From assembly GCF_002163715.1 (NCBI RefSeq), contig NZ_CP015698.1, positions 1,550,001 through 1,614,000 of the forward strand: a DNA stretch of 64,000 bases. The letters run 5' to 3'. Below are positions 62,169 through 64,000 of the stretch, in pieces. Origin of the DNA: Curvibacter sp. AEP1-3. Lineage in GTDB: Bacteria; Pseudomonadota; Gammaproteobacteria; Burkholderiales; Burkholderiaceae_C. The position numbers were made by a program, and so were the translations under genes. The notes below the pieces were generated by a model. That model worked only from the letters and a program-made list of their open reading frames with translations, was not told where the DNA came from and did not search any database. How positions within the stretch are numbered: the first letter of the stretch is position 1; every line of letters begins with the position of its first letter.

Positions 62169-63134
62169 ATGCCAGATCAATCGGCTCGCCCAGGATCAAC
62201 TGCAGCGCCAGCCACAAGACCCTACAACTCTGCGGTCGAGGCGATCCTGCTCTATTCGCATCCAATGATTACCCTAGCCGAGGCAGCTGCCGCCATCGCC
62301 AAGATGAATGGTCGCCCAGCAGACGCACACACTAAGAAGGTCATCGAGGAGGTTGAAGCACAGCGAACAAAGTTGCTTGCCCTACCCGAACTCGAATTGC
62401 GCAAGTTGCACCAGCAAGTACTGGAGAAGCAAAAAGCACAGCAAATAGCTAGGGCCGCTGCTGCCAAGGCAAAAAAGGCAGCCAAAGAGGCAGCTAAAGA
62501 AGCCGCAAAGTTCTACAACCGACCATCAGCAAATGCCGACTTTGCCTTTTGGACAAAGGTCGAGTACTGGAAATTTGACGAGGCGCTCGCCCTCTTGCTC
62601 GCAAAAGACCCAAAAGTCTTGACGTGGGCCGCAATGAAGCGTGAGCTGGAACCTGAGACAAGTTTCTTCTTTGCGCAAAGTGAACCCGCCGTACTCCCCG
62701 AATTCGTTCACCGGTATCAGCAACTCCGAATACTGGCTGAACGCTCCAGCGCAATGAAACCTGCTCAGCTTAAGCCGGCTGATGTCATCGCGTGGGCACA
62801 TGACATTCAGGCAGTAGACATTCCGCCGGCGCTGCAATCACTTCTGCCAACAGCTAATGCCGAAACATCGCGCCAGGTCGATCTTCTAAGCCCTGCAAAT
62901 GAAGAGATACCGATGCCGCTAGAAGTTCATAGTGAACCTTCGGAAGGCACTTCAAAGAAATGGACGACTGAAAAGCTCCAAGTACTTTCAGCCTATCGCG
63001 ACCAACACGGAACCAGGGCTGCAGCAAAGCAATTTGGAATTTCGGATGCCAGAGTTCGGCAACTGCTACCGATGATGAATTCAAGCACTAAGAAGTCTCA
63101 AAAACTTGGCGTCTGGACTGGCTTGAAAAAGTAA
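62169..63134 (+). CDS. Island cargo: Ala/Lys coiled-coil protein with C-terminal HTH
   Basis: A 321-residue protein of unknown function. Residues about 55-115 form a charged Ala/Lys coiled coil (AKAKKAAKEAAKEAAKF). The middle part (120-230) is unrecognised. The C-terminal 55 residues (TTEKLQVLSAYRDQHGTRAA, then AKQFGISDARVRQLLP) look like a helix-turn-helix for DNA binding. RBS AAGGAG precedes the ATG. Base composition is lower in G+C than the core genes, consistent with transfer. It could regulate or partition the island, or be a phage-type protein. Confidence 0.7.
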   Translation: MPDQSARPGSTAAPATRPYNSAVEAILLYSHPMITLAEAAAAIAKMNGRPADAHTKKVIEEVEAQRTKLLALPELELRKLHQQVLEKQKAQQIARAAAAKAKKAAKEAAKEAAKFYNRPSANADFAFWTKVEYWKFDEALALLLAKDPKVLTWAAMKRELEPETSFFFAQSEPAVLPEFVHRYQQLRILAERSSAMKPAQLKPADVIAWAHDIQAVDIPPALQSLLPTANAETSRQVDLLSPANEEIPMPLEVHSEPSEGTSKKWTTEKLQVLSAYRDQHGTRAAAKQFGISDARVRQLLPMMNSSTKKSQKLGVWTGLKK

Positions 63135-63153
63135 GCAGAGTTTCTGCTGATCT

Positions 63154-63870
63154 TCAAATGACAAGTTCCTGGTGTGCTCCTGTGAACTTGTCGAAGTATT
63201 CGAATGCGACACGTTGCCTTGGGTATCCGGGGAAGAAGCGACAAAGAACACGAAACATTTCCTCCTTGCTAGGTAGTACGGCAATGACCTGACCCGCAAA
63301 TTCATCCGCCATCTCCAGCAAACCATACCGATTGAGATAGTCGCCCAGCATTGCAACCTGAGGGGAGTTGGGTAGAACATGGCGTAAGAATGTCCAATGA
63401 AGGCAGCCAGCCAGAGCACGCTCCTCCTCTGGTGCATCAAGAAGACCCAAGCAAACATTCGCCATAACTGCTTCCCAATGCTCGCGGCGTTCTGGGTGAA
63501 ACTGGAGCTCCGCAGGGACGATAACGATATGCTCGAGGGCATTGTCCAATGCGCCCAGAGCGTCTGAAAAAACTGGATCCCAAGGCTCCTGTTCAGCCAA
63601 AACTAGCCGCGGAACGCCATGGCCATGGATCCGCTGTACGTGCAGTACCTCATGTCGAACTGCGCCATCGGGAAAGTATCCGTTGCTAGGCGCGAACAGT
63701 CGAACGCTACGGGCGTTTATTTCGACAGCCAGATACCCTTGCCCACCAGATCCACCACGGCTCAGTTTGGGATCCAACAAGACTAGGATTTTCACACCCG
63801 CTAGTGTCTCCACTTCATGGATGAACTCTTGGACTGGTCCGCTGAGAAGATCTAGGTACTCTTGCTGCAT
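63154..63870 (-). CDS. Island cargo: protein with HExxH metallopeptidase-like motif
   Basis: A 238-residue protein with no recognised family. HEVLH lies at residues 73-77 (AVRHEVLHVQR), a zinc-metallopeptidase consensus, next to a His-rich stretch IHGHG. A candidate downstream Glu ligand cannot be named. No signal peptide is present, so it would be cytosolic. It is convergent with the HTH gene, 19 bases apart. The motif is short and could be coincidental. Confidence 0.65.
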   Translation of the reverse strand: MQQEYLDLLSGPVQEFIHEVETLAGVKILVLLDPKLSRGGSGGQGYLAVEINARSVRLFAPSNGYFPDGAVRHEVLHVQRIHGHGVPRLVLAEQEPWDPVFSDALGALDNALEHIVIVPAELQFHPERREHWEAVMANVCLGLLDAPEEERALAGCLHWTFLRHVLPNSPQVAMLGDYLNRYGLLEMADEFAGQVIAVLPSKEEMFRVLCRFFPGYPRQRVAFEYFDKFTGAHQELVI

Positions 63871-63933
63871 TGGTCACAGTTTGCATTGGTTCAACAAATC
63901 GATCCTTGACCTTATTGCTACCCCTACCCCTAG

Positions 63934-64000
63934 GGATACGGATACGGATACGGATACGGATACGGATACGGATACGGATACGGATACAGATACAGATACA
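63934..64000. repeat. Hexanucleotide tandem array, GGATAC
   Basis: Nine perfect GGATAC units (63934-63987) followed by two AGATAC units, running into the window end. It lies 64 bp upstream of the start of the minus-strand HExxH gene (63870), so it could affect its promoter. Confidence 0.9.

Noticed and set aside
63934..64000. CRISPR array
   Set aside because: Units are six bases with no spacers; it is a simple tandem repeat.

Overview
This 64-kb window is GC-rich chromosome that looks betaproteobacterial, most likely Comamonadaceae (Rhodoferax/Curvibacter-like). That placement is inferred from protein character, the urea/urease arrangement and dispersed GC-rich repeats; no database search was run. 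Gene density is high. No rRNA, insertion sequence or CRISPR array was seen.

Positions 1-10600 hold purine-ring catabolism: hydroxyisourate hydrolase, a FadR-type GntR regulator, PuuE-type allantoinase, a fused OHCU decarboxylase/allantoate amidohydrolase, a divergent M20 amidohydrolase, an NCS2 xanthine/urate permease, an NMT1-type ABC importer and a nucleoside (probably guanine) deaminase. Four copies of the palindrome TGTATACA sit in front of the transcription units and probably form the regulon of the GntR protein. No urate oxidase is in the window. Nitrogen salvage continues into urea: ureD (10.6 kb), an odd receiver-TPR protein, the urea importer urtABCDE (13.2-18.8 kb, minus strand), and, about 20 kb from ureD, ureA-ureJ-ureB-ureC-GNAT-ureE-ureF-ureG (31.6-37.4 kb).

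Between the two urea blocks lie a divergent pair with three repeated operator-like sites (a secreted Ser-rich protein, and DUF6502/DUF5666/FecR-like genes), a DODA-type dioxygenase, an orphan ABC ATPase, a cytochrome b561/YceI operon, and a two-component system. The sensor of that system is a single polypeptide joining an NCS1 nucleobase permease, a Cys-rich knuckle, two membrane segments, a histidine kinase and a receiver. It runs divergently from ureA and is the most unusual system in the window.

Positions 37.4-49.1 kb are housekeeping: tRNA-Ser, an MFS exporter, a CBS protein, hemW, rdgB, rph, a PP2C phosphatase/Ser-Thr kinase pair, yicC, gmk, rpoZ, a Rel/Spo synthetase-hydrolase, greB and tRNA-Arg. 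Positions 49.2-56.9 kb are a leucine/branched acyl-CoA operon (carboxyltransferase, acyl-CoA dehydrogenase, enoyl-CoA hydratase, biotin carboxylase, BKACE) with a LiuR-like palindrome at its promoter and a MerR regulator with an SCP2-like gene on the other side. AsmA, an eRF1-like small protein and a SPOR lipoprotein follow.

From about 60316 a mobile island begins: a 3' tRNA fragment (CAT anticodon), repeated hairpins, a tyrosine recombinase, a cluster of palindromes, two unknown cargo genes and a GGATAC tandem array running off the window end.

A dispersed repeat of about 45 bp occurs at least nine times. Several copies lie inside genes, and two of them, read in the same frame, supply the signal-peptide core of two different exported proteins, UrtB and UreJ.
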